Position numbers and translations under genes: made by a program. A stretch of DNA of 64,000 bases from Nocardia ignorata NBRC 108230. GTDB taxonomy: Bacteria > Actinomycetota > Actinomycetes > Mycobacteriales > Mycobacteriaceae. Shown here piece by piece: positions 1 to 9,135 of this stretch; within the stretch, counting starts at the first letter, position 1; every line of letters begins with the position of its first letter. A model generated the notes under the pieces. It saw only the letters and a program-made list of their open reading frames with translations, made no database searches and was not told the DNA's origin. The stretch lies in the NCBI RefSeq assembly GCF_001612905.1, contig NZ_BDBI01000002.1, positions 62,001 to 126,000 of the forward strand, given 5' to 3'.

Positions 1-579
1 ACGCCGCCGGTGTGGACCGGCTCGTCCGCCCCCGCGGGCGGTGGCGAGGACCACGGCACCGGCCATCCGGCTCCCTCTGCCTCCGGCGAACCCGGCGCGC
101 ACGGTGGCGACCACGGCGCCTCGACCGGCGGTCTGAAGGCCGAGCTGAAGAACAGCGCGGGCGCCGGTGTCGGCACCGCGACCATCGTCGCCGAGGGCAA
201 CCACCTGGTCGTCACCATCGAGGCGCAGGGTCTGACCCCCGGTTTCCACGGCCTGCACTTCCACCAGAACGGCACCTGCGAGGGCGACTTCACCTCGGCC
301 GGTGGGCATCTGCAGGTCGGCGGGGCCACCGCGCACCCGGCCAGCGGCGACCTCACCTCCCTGCAGGTCGGTGCCGACGGCTCGGCCAAGCTGGTCACCC
401 GCACCGACAGCGTCACCCTCGACAACATCAAGGGCAAGGCCCTGATCGTGCACGCGGGTGCCGACAACTTCGGCAACATCCCGCCGCGCTACACCCGGGA
501 AGGCGGCACCGGCCCGGACGAGACCACCCTGTCCACCGGTGACGCGGGTGCCCGAGTGGCCTGCGGCGTCGTCGGTTAG
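1..579 (+). CDS. sodC: Cu/Zn superoxide dismutase, 5' end outside window
   Basis: Periplasmic or cell-envelope Cu/Zn superoxide dismutase, which converts superoxide to hydrogen peroxide and oxygen. The frame is open to base 1 with no convincing start, so the signal peptide or lipobox is missing; a GTG at base 10 is only the first possible start inside the window. A His/Gly/Ser-rich linker of about 40 residues precedes the SOD domain. HFHQNGTC supplies copper-ligand histidines, GGHLQ and HPASGDL fit the bridging/zinc region, and [11 protein letters not shown] is the C-terminal copper ligand segment. The two cysteines (NGTC and the final VACG) fit the conserved disulfide. The mycobacterial homologue lies next to the same type of ligase as here. 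Confidence 0.92.
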   Translation, partial: TPPVWTGSSAPAGGGEDHGTGHPAPSASGEPGAHGGDHGASTGGLKAELKNSAGAGVGTATIVAEGNHLVVTIEAQGLTPGFHGLHFHQNGTCEGDFTSAGGHLQVGGATAHPASGDLTSLQVGADGSAKLVTRTDSVTLDNIKGKALIVHAGADNFGNIPPRYTREGGTGPDETTLSTGDAGARVACGVVG

Positions 580-591
580 CGAGACCCGCTG

Positions 592-1734
592 ATGGCCGGG
601 GCAATTCAGCCGGTGCCGTTTCGCGGTTCGCCCCGGCCGACAATCGGCATCGAATGGGAGATCGCGCTCGTCGACAAGGTCACGCGCGATCTGTCCAACA
701 CCGCCTCGGCGGTGTTCGACGCCGTCGGCGACCTGCGCGCCCACGACGGGACGCAGCAGGTCACCAAGGAATTGCTGCGCAATACGGTGGAATTGGTCAC
801 CGGTGTGCACGAGACCGTCGGCGGCGCGGTCGAGGACCTGCGCACCACGATGGACGCCGTGCGGCGCGCGGCCGACCCGCTCGGTGTCGACCTGTTCTGC
901 GCGGGCACGCATCCGTTCGCCCAGTGGTCGGCCCAACAGCTCACGCGCTCACCGCATTACGACGAGCTGATCGAGCGCACCCAGTGGTGGGGCCGTCAGA
1001 TGCTCATCTGGGGTGTGCACGTGCACGTGGGAATCTCGCACCGCGACAAGGTCTTTCCCATCCTGAACTCGCTGCTGCTGTCGTACCCGCATCTGCTCGC
1101 GCTCTCGGCGTCCTCGCCGATGTGGTCCGGCGACGACACCGGTTACGCCAGCAACCGCGCGCTGATGTTCCAGCAGTTGCCCACCGCCGGACTGCCCTTC
1201 CAGTTCGAGAACTGGCGCCAGTTCGAGGGTTTCGTGCACGACCAGATGAAAACCGGTGTGTTCGAACAACTCGGCGGCATGCACTGGGATATCCGGCCCG
1301 CGCCCAAATGGGGCACCATCGAGATCCGGGTGTGCGACGGGCTGTCCAGCCGCGCCGAACTCGCCTCGGTGGCCGCGCTGATCCACTGCCTGGTCGTCGA
1401 TCTGGAACGTAGGCTCGACGACGGCGAAGACCTGCCGACCCTGCCGCCCTGGCATGTGCAGGAGAACAAATGGCGGGCCGCGCGCTACGGACTCGACGCC
1501 ATCGTGATCGTCGACGACGCGAGTAATGAGCGTTTGGTCACAGACGATCTGATGAACCTGCTCACCCGGTTGGAACCGACCGCGCGCCGTCTCGGCTGCG
1601 CCGACGAGCTCGCCGCCGTGGCCGAGATTCCCCGCCACGGTGCCTCCTACCAGCGTCAACGCCGGGTTGCCGCGCAATCTCAGGGTGATCTTGTCGCGGT
1701 GGTCGACTCGCTGGTACGCGAGCTCGATCAGTAG
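592..1734 (+). CDS. Glutamate-cysteine ligase-like carboxylate-amine ligase (YbdK/GCS2 family)
   Basis: 380 residues, the usual length of the YbdK branch of the GCS2 superfamily, ATP-dependent enzymes that join a carboxylate to an amine. The N-terminal TIGIEWEIALVD matches the family's G-x-E-x-E nucleotide/metal motif. WGVHVHVGI and IEIRVCDGLSS are further family blocks. It starts 12 bases after sodC and is probably co-transcribed with it. The M. tuberculosis Rv0432-Rv0433 pair has the same order. Annotators often call it glutamate-cysteine ligase, but weak gamma-glutamylcysteine synthesis was described for E. coli YbdK and these bacteria use mycothiol, so the physiological substrate is unsettled. 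Confidence 0.88.
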   Translation: MAGAIQPVPFRGSPRPTIGIEWEIALVDKVTRDLSNTASAVFDAVGDLRAHDGTQQVTKELLRNTVELVTGVHETVGGAVEDLRTTMDAVRRAADPLGVDLFCAGTHPFAQWSAQQLTRSPHYDELIERTQWWGRQMLIWGVHVHVGISHRDKVFPILNSLLLSYPHLLALSASSPMWSGDDTGYASNRALMFQQLPTAGLPFQFENWRQFEGFVHDQMKTGVFEQLGGMHWDIRPAPKWGTIEIRVCDGLSSRAELASVAALIHCLVVDLERRLDDGEDLPTLPPWHVQENKWRAARYGLDAIVIVDDASNERLVTDDLMNLLTRLEPTARRLGCADELAAVAEIPRHGASYQRQRRVAAQSQGDLVAVVDSLVRELDQ

Positions 1735-1784
1735 CGTTCAACTACCCAGCCCGGTGGCGTTAACCCGCCGTTTACGATGGGTGG

Positions 1785-3128
1785 ATGCTTGTCGAACATC
1801 CGCGTGCTGCCGCAGGGGGTGCCACCCTCGGTTCCCGTCTGCGCGAACCGAGGACGCTCGCCGCGGTCGCGGTGTCGGCGGTCCTGCTGCTGCTGATCGG
1901 CCTGCAGATCGCGGCGTCGATCAGCGGCTTCGAAGGACCACTCGCCAGCTTGGCGCGCGACTATGTCGGCACGCCCAAGTCGATGTCGGTTCCGTGGGCC
2001 GGTCTCGTCCTCGCGCTGGTCGGGGTGTCGGCGCGCAGGCGGGTGTTCGCGGTGAGCGTCGCGATCGGGATCGATGCGGTGTTCGTCGCGCTGCGACTGC
2101 TCGACGGTAAACCGTTCACCGTCGGCAACGGGCCGACCATCGTGCTCACCGCCCTCGCGATCATCGCGGCGGTGCGCTGGCAGGGACGCGAACGTACCGA
2201 CGCGCTGAAGGCAGCGGCACTGGGTGCCTTGCTCATCCTGGCGACGAAGGTCGGCGACGTATGGTTGCACGTCACCTCGGCGGTACACCCGACGGTGCTC
2301 GACGAATACCTGCTGCTCGCCGATCACGCGCTCGGCGACCCGTCGTGGGTGGTCGGCCGGGTGCTCGAGGTCCTCGGTCCCGAGGTGTACGCGGTGCTGC
2401 ACTGGGTCTACATCGAGCTGCCGGTGGCGGCCATCGTTGTCGCGGTGTGGCAGTTGCGCCGCGTGGTCACCACGGGAATCTGGCCGGGGCACTATCTGGT
2501 TCGCACGTTCCTGGTGCTCGGGTTGGTCGGGCCGCTGTTCTATGTGCTGTTCCCCGTGGTCGGCCCGATGTTCGCCTTCGGCGCCGACGGCAACGGCTTC
2601 CAGCTCGGCAACTTCTGGCCCTCGGCGCTGCCGCCGATCGGGCAGAGCCCGGCACCGCTGCCGTTCGACGAATTCACCCCGCGAAACTGCATGCCCTCGA
2701 TGCACACCGCCTGGGCGCTGTCGCTGTTCATCCACACGCGTCGCGATGTCGACGGCAGCCGCGCGCCCGCGTGGTTGCGGTGGGGCGGGGCGTTCTGGCT
2801 GGCCGCGACGGTCGCGGCGACGCTCGGGTTCGGTTACCACTACGGCGTGGATCTGGTGGCGGGTGTGGTGCTGTGCCTGACCGTCGAATCGGCGCTGCGC
2901 GAACCTGAACGAGGCTGGGACGCGGCGCGGATCCGCCTGGTCGCCCTCGGATCGGCCGTGTTCGGTGGTCTGCTGCTCGGTTACCGCTACCTGGCGGTCG
3001 AGATGGCGCAGTACCCGGTGCTGGCCGGCGCCGTCGTGATCGGGCTGCTCGCGGCGGTCGCCGTGGCCTTCCATCTCACCTGGTTCGCCGCCGCGCCCGA
3101 CCGGGCACCGGCCGCGGTCCGGGTGTAG
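1785..3128 (+). CDS. PAP2-family membrane phosphatase / inositolphosphotransferase-like
   Basis: 447-residue polytopic membrane protein. After a cytoplasmic start there are several hydrophobic helices, then RNCMPSMHTAWALS (PAP2 motif 2 with the catalytic histidine) and GYHYGVDLVAGV (motif 3, H-x3-D). This is the arrangement of the Aur1/PAP2_3 branch, which moves or removes phosphate or phospho-head groups on lipids. Possible roles are lipid phosphate phosphatase or inositol phosphoryl transfer; the substrate cannot be read from the sequence. Its stop abuts the stop of the convergent mrpG. The start is the ATG that gives an arginine-containing cytoplasmic N-terminus before the first helix. Confidence 0.82.
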   Translation: MLVEHPRAAAGGATLGSRLREPRTLAAVAVSAVLLLLIGLQIAASISGFEGPLASLARDYVGTPKSMSVPWAGLVLALVGVSARRRVFAVSVAIGIDAVFVALRLLDGKPFTVGNGPTIVLTALAIIAAVRWQGRERTDALKAAALGALLILATKVGDVWLHVTSAVHPTVLDEYLLLADHALGDPSWVVGRVLEVLGPEVYAVLHWVYIELPVAAIVVAVWQLRRVVTTGIWPGHYLVRTFLVLGLVGPLFYVLFPVVGPMFAFGADGNGFQLGNFWPSALPPIGQSPAPLPFDEFTPRNCMPSMHTAWALSLFIHTRRDVDGSRAPAWLRWGGAFWLAATVAATLGFGYHYGVDLVAGVVLCLTVESALREPERGWDAARIRLVALGSAVFGGLLLGYRYLAVEMAQYPVLAGAVVIGLLAAVAVAFHLTWFAAAPDRAPAAVRV

Positions 3129-3461
3129 TCAGTCGACCTCGTCGCCGAGTTCGTTGACGCGCAACAGGCCGTCGCGGTGCCGTTGCTCGCGGTAGGCGGT
3201 GCGCCCGAGCAGATGCGCGACCACCGGTGCGGTGATGATCGTGAACAGCGCGGTGAGCACGAGCATCCACACATTCGCGTCGCCGCGCAGGTCGATCCCG
3301 GTGCCGATGAGAACCATGATCAGGCCGATCACCTGCGGTTTGGTCGCCGCGTGCATCCGGGTGAGGGTGTCGGGAAAGCGCACGATTCCCAGTGCCGCGG
3401 TGCACGCGAGGACACAGCCGAGCACGATCAGCGGCGCCGACACCCACTCCCAGCCGCTCAT
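3129..3461 (-). CDS. mrpG: Mrp cation/proton antiporter subunit G
   Basis: 110 residues, three hydrophobic helices, with the family signature LGIVRFPDTLTRMHAATKP. Last gene of the Mrp operon. The start is the ATG overlapping the mrpF stop by four bases, which cuts off a much longer spurious upstream frame. MrpG is a small obligatory subunit of the hetero-oligomeric Na+(K+)/H+ antiporter and is not thought to transport alone. The C-terminus is hydrophilic (REQRHRDGLL onward). Confidence 0.93.
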   Translation of the reverse strand: MSGWEWVSAPLIVLGCVLACTAALGIVRFPDTLTRMHAATKPQVIGLIMVLIGTGIDLRGDANVWMLVLTALFTIITAPVVAHLLGRTAYREQRHRDGLLRVNELGDEVD

Positions 3462-3718
3462 CGGTCGTCCCGCACGCGAAAGCGCGTCACCGCGGCCGAG
3501 CCGAGGAAACCGACGAGGGCCAGCGCGACGATCGCCGGAATGACGGTGGTGTCGTTGCTGTAGGCCGCCCACACCGCGAGCCCGGACGCGGCGATGGCCA
3601 TCAGCGAGTCGATCCCGACCACCCGGTCGAGGGTGCTCGGTCCGGCGAGGACGCGGTAGGCGGTGCAGATGGCGGCGAACGACAGCAGCACCGCCGCGAT
3701 GACGGCGACGACGGTCAT
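3458..3718 (-). CDS. mrpF: Mrp cation/proton antiporter subunit F
   Basis: 86 residues with three predicted helices. The segment YRVLAGPSTLDRVVGIDSL is the MrpF/MnhF signature with its conserved membrane aspartate. ATGA overlaps join it to mrpE upstream and mrpG downstream, which implies translational coupling. It is part of the integral-membrane Mrp complex. It is visible only as the C-terminal part of a longer frame; the ATG at 3718 is chosen from the overlap and the family length. Confidence 0.93.
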   Translation of the reverse strand: MTVVAVIAAVLLSFAAICTAYRVLAGPSTLDRVVGIDSLMAIAASGLAVWAAYSNDTTVIPAIVALALVGFLGSAAVTRFRVRDDR

Positions 3719-4269
3719 ACCTGAACCTCCGGTCCGTGATGCCGCTCGCCTGGTCGTTCGAAGGCGTCGATGATGAGATGTTCCAGGCGGCGGGTGGTGC
3801 GGTAGAAGTCGTCGACCGCCTTGTCGCTGCCCACATCGAGCACGTGGACGTACACCACGCAGCGCTGACGGTCGATCTCGAGCACCATGGTGCCGGGAAT
3901 GAGATTGAGCAGATCGGTGCAGATCACCAGCACCAGATCCGACTGGATACCGAGGGCCACGCGCAGCACACCCGACACCGGCGGGCCCGCGGGCCGCAGT
4001 GCGAACCAGGCCACCTGCACGCTCGACTCGAGTGCGTAATAGGTTGCCGCGGCGATCAATTCGAGGAAGGACAGTGGGTGGAACCGGCCGGTCACCGGGA
4101 TCCGTGGCAGCGGAAGCGCGAACACGACGATCAGCGCGACCGCTCCACCGGCGAGCACATTGGCCGCGCTGAGGTCGCCCCACAGGGCCACCCACACGGC
4201 GGTCAGCCAGGCGAGGACGCCGAGTCGTAGGACGTTCTGCCGGTTCACGAGCCGGCGCAACACGGTCAT
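3715..4269 (-). CDS. mrpE: Mrp cation/proton antiporter subunit E
   Basis: 184 residues: two or three N-terminal membrane helices (LRLGVLAWLTAVWVALWG, then GGAVALIVVFALPLP) and a cytoplasmic domain ending in YVHVLDVG and a helix-rich tail, as in MrpE/MnhE. The block LLNLIPGTMVLEID is characteristic. Start at 4269 overlaps the mrpD stop by four bases. MrpE is needed for full assembly or activity of the antiporter in studied species. Confidence 0.93.
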   Translation of the reverse strand: MTVLRRLVNRQNVLRLGVLAWLTAVWVALWGDLSAANVLAGGAVALIVVFALPLPRIPVTGRFHPLSFLELIAAATYYALESSVQVAWFALRPAGPPVSGVLRVALGIQSDLVLVICTDLLNLIPGTMVLEIDRQRCVVYVHVLDVGSDKAVDDFYRTTRRLEHLIIDAFERPGERHHGPEVQV

Positions 4270-5864
4270 CGCGGCTCCTGCCCCCCGAGGACGGATTGGA
4301 TATACACCGACGGGTCGTTCAGATCGGCCGCGGCGCGTTCGGCGATACCGAGCACGGGTCCGGCGAACACGGTGAGCGCGAGGCCCGCGGTGATCAGCCC
4401 GGCGGTGGCGAGCACCATCAGCGCGGGCATGCGGCCGGGGTCGGTGCGGTCCTCGTATTGCACGTCGGTCGAATCCTCCACCAGGGTGGGCGGTTTCGCG
4501 GCGCTGAGATGACCCTCGGGCGCTTCTTCGCGCGGGCGCCAGAACGCTTTGCCCCAGACCCGCGCCACCGCGTAGAGCGTGAGCAGGCTGGTGATCACCG
4601 AACCGGCGACCAGCACCCAGGCCAGCACGCTGCCGTCGGCCGCACCCGCCTCGAGCAGGGTCACCTTGCCGATGAAGCCCGAGAAGGGCGGAATACCACC
4701 GAGATTCAGTGCCGGTACTAGGAAAAGCAGTCCGAGTAGCGGACTCGCCGAGGCGAGCCCACCGAGGCGGCGCAGCGACACCGACCCGGCCTGGCGCTCG
4801 ATCAGGCCGACGGCGAGGAACAGCGCCGTCTGCACCAGAATGTGGTGGGCCACATAGAACACCGCGCCGGTGAGCCCGGCCGACCCGGCCAGCCCGATAC
4901 CGAAAACCATGTACCCGATGTGGCTCACGAGGGTGAACGACAGCAGACGCCGGATATCGGTCTGGGCGATCGCGCCGAGAATGCCGACGAGCATGGTCGC
5001 CAGCCCGCACACCAGCAGGATGTCGTCGAACGCGCCGTCCGGGAACCACAGCGTGTGCGTCCGGATGATCGCGTACACACCGACCTTGGTGAGCAGGCCC
5101 GCGAACACGGCGGTCACCGGCGCGGGCGCGGTGGGGTAGGAGTCGGGCAGCCAACTCGACAGCGGGAACACCGCCGCCTTGATCCCGAACGCCACAAGCA
5201 GCACGGCGTAGCAGGCCGTGCGCACCCCCTGCGGTGTCGCCTCGAGCCGGACGGCCAGTTGCGCGAGGTTCAGGGTGCCGGTGGCCGCGTAGGTGAGGCC
5301 GATGCCGATCAGGAAGATCATCGACGACACCATCGACACCATCACGTACGCGATGCCGGTGCGGATGCGTTCCTCGGTGGCGCCGACGGTGAGCAGCACG
5401 AACGAGGCGGCGAGCAGCAGCTCGAACCCGACGAACAAGTTGAACAGGTCACCGGCCAGGAACGCCATCGACACACCGGCCGTGAGCACCAGGTAGGTGG
5501 GCCGGTAGATGGAGGTGGGCTGGTTCTCGTCGCCGTCGGAGATGTTCTGCCCCGCACCGTAGATCGACACGAGGAGCAGGACGAACGCCGAGACCAGCAG
5601 CATCGCCGCGCTGAGCCGGTCGACGACGAGGGTGATCCCGATCGGGGTCGGCCAGCCGCCCACCTGCACCGCCGTCGTGCCGTCACGGTCGGCGAGATAC
5701 AGCAGCAGCGCGCTGATGACGAGCACACCCGACAGCGCGACCATCGACACCAGCCGCTGGACGCGCGGTCGGCGTCCGAAGATCAGGGTGACCGCGGCGG
5801 CGAGCAGCGGGACGAGTACCGGCAGCGCGGCGAGGTCGGAAAGCAACTGCGGGGAAAGGATCAT
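4266..5864 (-). CDS. mrpD: Mrp cation/proton antiporter subunit D
   Basis: 532 residues, about 14 transmembrane helices, homologous to the NuoM/NuoN proton-pumping subunits of complex I. GDLFNLFVGFELLLAASFVLL carries the conserved membrane glutamate, GIKAAVFPLSSWLPDSYPTAPAPVTAVFAG carries the conserved lysine and Pro-rich turn, and FSGFIGKVTLLEAG lies near the C-terminus. It is one of the two candidate ion-translocating subunits. The C-terminal 60 residues form a hydrophilic segment followed by one extra helix. Four-base overlaps on both sides keep it in the operon. Confidence 0.95.
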   Translation of the reverse strand: MILSPQLLSDLAALPVLVPLLAAAVTLIFGRRPRVQRLVSMVALSGVLVISALLLYLADRDGTTAVQVGGWPTPIGITLVVDRLSAAMLLVSAFVLLLVSIYGAGQNISDGDENQPTSIYRPTYLVLTAGVSMAFLAGDLFNLFVGFELLLAASFVLLTVGATEERIRTGIAYVMVSMVSSMIFLIGIGLTYAATGTLNLAQLAVRLEATPQGVRTACYAVLLVAFGIKAAVFPLSSWLPDSYPTAPAPVTAVFAGLLTKVGVYAIIRTHTLWFPDGAFDDILLVCGLATMLVGILGAIAQTDIRRLLSFTLVSHIGYMVFGIGLAGSAGLTGAVFYVAHHILVQTALFLAVGLIERQAGSVSLRRLGGLASASPLLGLLFLVPALNLGGIPPFSGFIGKVTLLEAGAADGSVLAWVLVAGSVITSLLTLYAVARVWGKAFWRPREEAPEGHLSAAKPPTLVEDSTDVQYEDRTDPGRMPALMVLATAGLITAGLALTVFAGPVLGIAERAAADLNDPSVYIQSVLGGQEPR

Positions 5865-6247
5865 TCGGCCGGGTCCTCGCTCTCGCGTCGGGCCGCGACC
5901 TGGGTGTCCTCGGGGTCGTTGCGGACATCTTCGGTGGTGGTCAGCCGGTAGGCGCGGTAGGCGAGGGCGAGCACGAACGCGGCCAAGCCCATCGTGATGA
6001 CGATGGCGGTGAGCACCATCGCCTGGGCCAGCGGATCGGCCATGCCGTCGGGCGAGGTGTCCGAGCCGGAAAGCACCGGTGGGTTCCCGTCCGGCCCGCC
6101 GCCGACGGTGAGGATCAGCAGGTTGACCGCGTTGCCGAGCAGGATGATCCCCAGCAGCATCTTCGACACCACCCGCTCGAGCACCAGATACACCCCACAG
6201 GCGGTGAGCGCGCCGATCGTGAGCAGCATGACGAGGTTGGCACTCAT
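5861..6247 (-). CDS. mrpC: Mrp cation/proton antiporter subunit C
   Basis: 128 residues, three helices, homologous to NuoK. KMLLGIILLGNAVNLLIL and DPLAQAMVLTAIVITMGLAAF are the family blocks. The C-terminus after helix 3 is acidic and charged (DVRNDPEDTQVAARRESEDPAE), longer than in many MrpC proteins. Start at 6247 overlaps the mrpA stop by four bases; the longer upstream frame is antisense-like noise. Confidence 0.94.
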   Translation of the reverse strand: MSANLVMLLTIGALTACGVYLVLERVVSKMLLGIILLGNAVNLLILTVGGGPDGNPPVLSGSDTSPDGMADPLAQAMVLTAIVITMGLAAFVLALAYRAYRLTTTEDVRNDPEDTQVAARRESEDPAE

Positions 6248-9027
6248 GAGATCTCCTTGTCCAGGCGGGCGCCGAGGCTGCGCAGGACGTCGAGGGTGAG
6301 GCCGACGATCACCAGGTACACGCCGAGATCGAAGAACATGGCGGTGACGAGTTTGATGTGGCCGAGCACCGGCACGGTGATCTCGACGATCGCCGAGGAC
6401 AGTGGTGGGGCCCCGAGCAGCAGCGATGTGGTCGCCGTCCCGGCGGCGAGGACCAGGCCCGCGCCGAGGAGGTGCCCGGCGTCGACCGGGAGGGCCTCGC
6501 CGAGTTCGTAGCGTCCACCCGCCAGGTAGCGCAGGGTGAGGGCGAGCCCGGCGAGCAGGCCGCCGGCGAAGCCGCCGCCGGGCGCGTTGTGGCCGGAGAA
6601 GAAGAAGTACACCGACAGGACCATGATGGTCGGGAACAGCAGCCGGGTGGTGATCTGCAGGACCATCGACCGTTCGCGCCGGTCGAGCAGCCGGGCGGCG
6701 GGCAGCCAGCTCACCGCGTCGGGGTTGTAGTTCGGTGCGTCGGCGGCGCGGGGCGCGCTGCCGAAGCGGCGGCTGCGGAACACCAGCGAGGCCACACCGG
6801 TGGCGGCGACGACGAGGACCGAGATCTCGCCGAGGGTGTCCCAGGCGCGGATGTCGACGAGCAGCACGTTCACCGCGTTCTTGCCGCCACCCACCCGGTA
6901 GGCGGCGTCGGGGATGGTGCGCCAGATCGGTTCGCTGTGCCGGGCGGCGGAGGCGAACGCGGCGAGTACCGTCACGGTGACGCCGACCGCGATGGCGAGC
7001 AGCGCGCGACGGACCTTGAACGCGGCGGCGTAGCCGTCGGCGATCTCGGCCGGGAATCCGCGCAATACCAGCACGAAGATCACCAGAGTCAGTGTCTCGA
7101 CCAGGAATTGGGTGAGCGCGAGGTCCGGTGCGCCGTGCAGCGCGAAGATCACGCCGCAGCCGTATCCGGTGACACCGACCACGAGCACACTGGCCAACCT
7201 GTTGCGCAGCACCGTCGCCGCGAGCGCCATGGCGATCATGATCGCGCCGATCACCGCCTGCAACGGTGAATCCCACAGGTGCAGGGTGATGCCCGTGCGG
7301 GTGCCGGTCGCGAGCATCACGGCGGGCAGCACGATGAGCGTGCAGAGGATGAAGGCCTGGCTGACGGGCAGCGAACCGGACTGCACCGTGCCGGTGAGGC
7401 GAAGCGAGAGCCGGTCCATCGCCCGCAGCGCGGCGTCGTAACCCCGGTCGGCATTGCCGAGTCGCGGGCGGGCCGGTTCCTGAATCCTGTTGCGCACCAG
7501 AAACAATGCGAAACCGACCAGCACGATGACGGCGGTGAGCGCGAGGGCGGGCGTGAAGCCGTGCCACAGCGCGAGCGCCCCGTCGAGGACGCCCGGCAGG
7601 GTCTTCGCGTACGGGCTCAGCCACTCGTCGACGACCCCGGCGCCGAATCCGCCCGCCAGCCCGGCCACCGCGAGCACGGCAGGCGGGCCGACCAGCAGCG
7701 GTCCCGGCGCATGCCAAGTTGTCGTGACGCCGGGGCTCGTGCCGAACGCGGCCCACAGGAACCGCGCGCTGTAGGCGACGGTGAGGGCCGAGCCGACGGC
7801 GATGCCGGTCAGCAGCAGCACCCGCACCAGCGGGCTGAAAACCTGCGCCGCCCACACCGCGCTCAAGGCGGATTCCTTGCCGACGAACCCGAGCATCGGC
7901 GGCAACCCCGCCATACTGATCGCCGCGGTCGCCGCCACCGCGCACAGCACCGGCGCGCGCCGCCCGAGCCCCGACAACCGGCGCAGATCACGAGTGCCCG
8001 CACCGTGATCGATGATGCCGACCACCATGAACAGGCACGCCTTGAACAGCCCGTGCGCCACCAGCAGAGCCAGCCCGGCGAGCGCGGCATCCGGGGTGCC
8101 GATGGCCATCATGGTGATGAGCAGTCCGAGCTGGCTCACCGTGCCGAACGCCAGCACCAGTTTCAGGTCGTGCACCTGCATAGCCCGCCATCCGGCCAGC
8201 AGCATCGACGCGATCCCCAGCGGCAGCACGAGCACATGCCACGGTGGAGTCTGGGCGAGAGCGGGTGCCAGGCGGGCGACCAGATAGATGCCCGCTTTCA
8301 CCATCGCGGCGGCGTGCAGATACGCGCTCACGGGAGTCGGCGCGGCCATCGCACCGGGCAACCAGAAGTGCAGTGGCACGATCGCCGACTTGCTCAGCGC
8401 ACCGACGAGCACGAGCACCACCGCCACCGACACCGCGATCCCGCCGGGCGGGGATTCGCGGGCGAGCACGACCGACAGCAGGAAACTGTCGTAGCGCAAT
8501 CCGAGGATCACGATGCCGACCAGCATCGCCAGCCCACCCGCCGCCGTGACCAGCAGAGCCTGGATCGCGGCGCGGCGACTCGCGGCCTGCTCGGCGTAGT
8601 GGCCGACAAGCAGGAACGACAGCACCGTGGTGATTTCCCAGAACACGTAGAGCAACAGCATGTTGTCGCTGGTCACCAGGCCGAACATGGCACCGGAGAA
8701 GCCGACCAGCTCGGCCGCGAATATCCCGAGCCGCGCCTCGTCACGGTCGAAATAGCGCCCGCAATAGGCCAGGATCAGCGCGCCGATGCCGAGGACGAGC
8801 ACACACATCACGGCGGCGAGGGAATCGAAGCGCAGGTCGATGTCCATCGAGATCTGCGGCGCCCACCGCACCCGGCTGGTGACGGTGACGCCCCAGTGCG
8901 CGATCACCCACCCGAGACTGCCGAGCGGAACCAGCGCCAGCAGGTAGAAAGCATTGCGGCCCAGCGCTCGCACGCACAGCGGGGCCGCGAGCGCGGCCAT
9001 TGCGTGAGCGAGCAGGACAGCGAGCAA
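6244..9027 (-). CDS. mrpA: Mrp cation/proton antiporter fused subunit A+B
   Basis: 927 residues. Residues 1 to about 650 are the NuoL-like MrpA part: WEITTVLSFLLVGHY (conserved Glu), KSAIVPLHFWLPGAMAAPTPVSAYLHAAAMVKAG (conserved Lys and His) and ILGFVGKES-like LGFVGKESALS. The region around GAPDLALTQFLVETLTLVIFVLVLRGFP is the MrpA C-terminal domain, and from about residue 785 LQITTRLLFPTIMVLSVYFFFSGHNAPGGGFAGG is the MrpB/MnhB domain. The fusion explains why the operon has no separate mrpB. First gene of the minus-strand operon A/B-C-D-E-F-G. Role: Na+ or K+ export in exchange for protons, pH and salt homeostasis. Confidence 0.95.
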   Translation of the reverse strand: MLAVLLAHAMAALAAPLCVRALGRNAFYLLALVPLGSLGWVIAHWGVTVTSRVRWAPQISMDIDLRFDSLAAVMCVLVLGIGALILAYCGRYFDRDEARLGIFAAELVGFSGAMFGLVTSDNMLLLYVFWEITTVLSFLLVGHYAEQAASRRAAIQALLVTAAGGLAMLVGIVILGLRYDSFLLSVVLARESPPGGIAVSVAVVLVLVGALSKSAIVPLHFWLPGAMAAPTPVSAYLHAAAMVKAGIYLVARLAPALAQTPPWHVLVLPLGIASMLLAGWRAMQVHDLKLVLAFGTVSQLGLLITMMAIGTPDAALAGLALLVAHGLFKACLFMVVGIIDHGAGTRDLRRLSGLGRRAPVLCAVAATAAISMAGLPPMLGFVGKESALSAVWAAQVFSPLVRVLLLTGIAVGSALTVAYSARFLWAAFGTSPGVTTTWHAPGPLLVGPPAVLAVAGLAGGFGAGVVDEWLSPYAKTLPGVLDGALALWHGFTPALALTAVIVLVGFALFLVRNRIQEPARPRLGNADRGYDAALRAMDRLSLRLTGTVQSGSLPVSQAFILCTLIVLPAVMLATGTRTGITLHLWDSPLQAVIGAIMIAMALAATVLRNRLASVLVVGVTGYGCGVIFALHGAPDLALTQFLVETLTLVIFVLVLRGFPAEIADGYAAAFKVRRALLAIAVGVTVTVLAAFASAARHSEPIWRTIPDAAYRVGGGKNAVNVLLVDIRAWDTLGEISVLVVAATGVASLVFRSRRFGSAPRAADAPNYNPDAVSWLPAARLLDRRERSMVLQITTRLLFPTIMVLSVYFFFSGHNAPGGGFAGGLLAGLALTLRYLAGGRYELGEALPVDAGHLLGAGLVLAAGTATTSLLLGAPPLSSAIVEITVPVLGHIKLVTAMFFDLGVYLVIVGLTLDVLRSLGARLDKEIS

Positions 9028-9135
9028 CCGCGCCTCCGGGTCTCCTAGCGTGTGGCGAGCCCCGATCCTACGGGCGCGGAGACGATGCGCGTCGGCACCG
9101 AGGTTGTCGCGTCGGCCATGTCGGCACCGGTGTGG

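Noticed and set aside
7279-9048. 589-codon plus-strand frame opposite mrpA
   Set aside because: His/Arg/Gln-rich low complexity typical of antisense of membrane protein genes.
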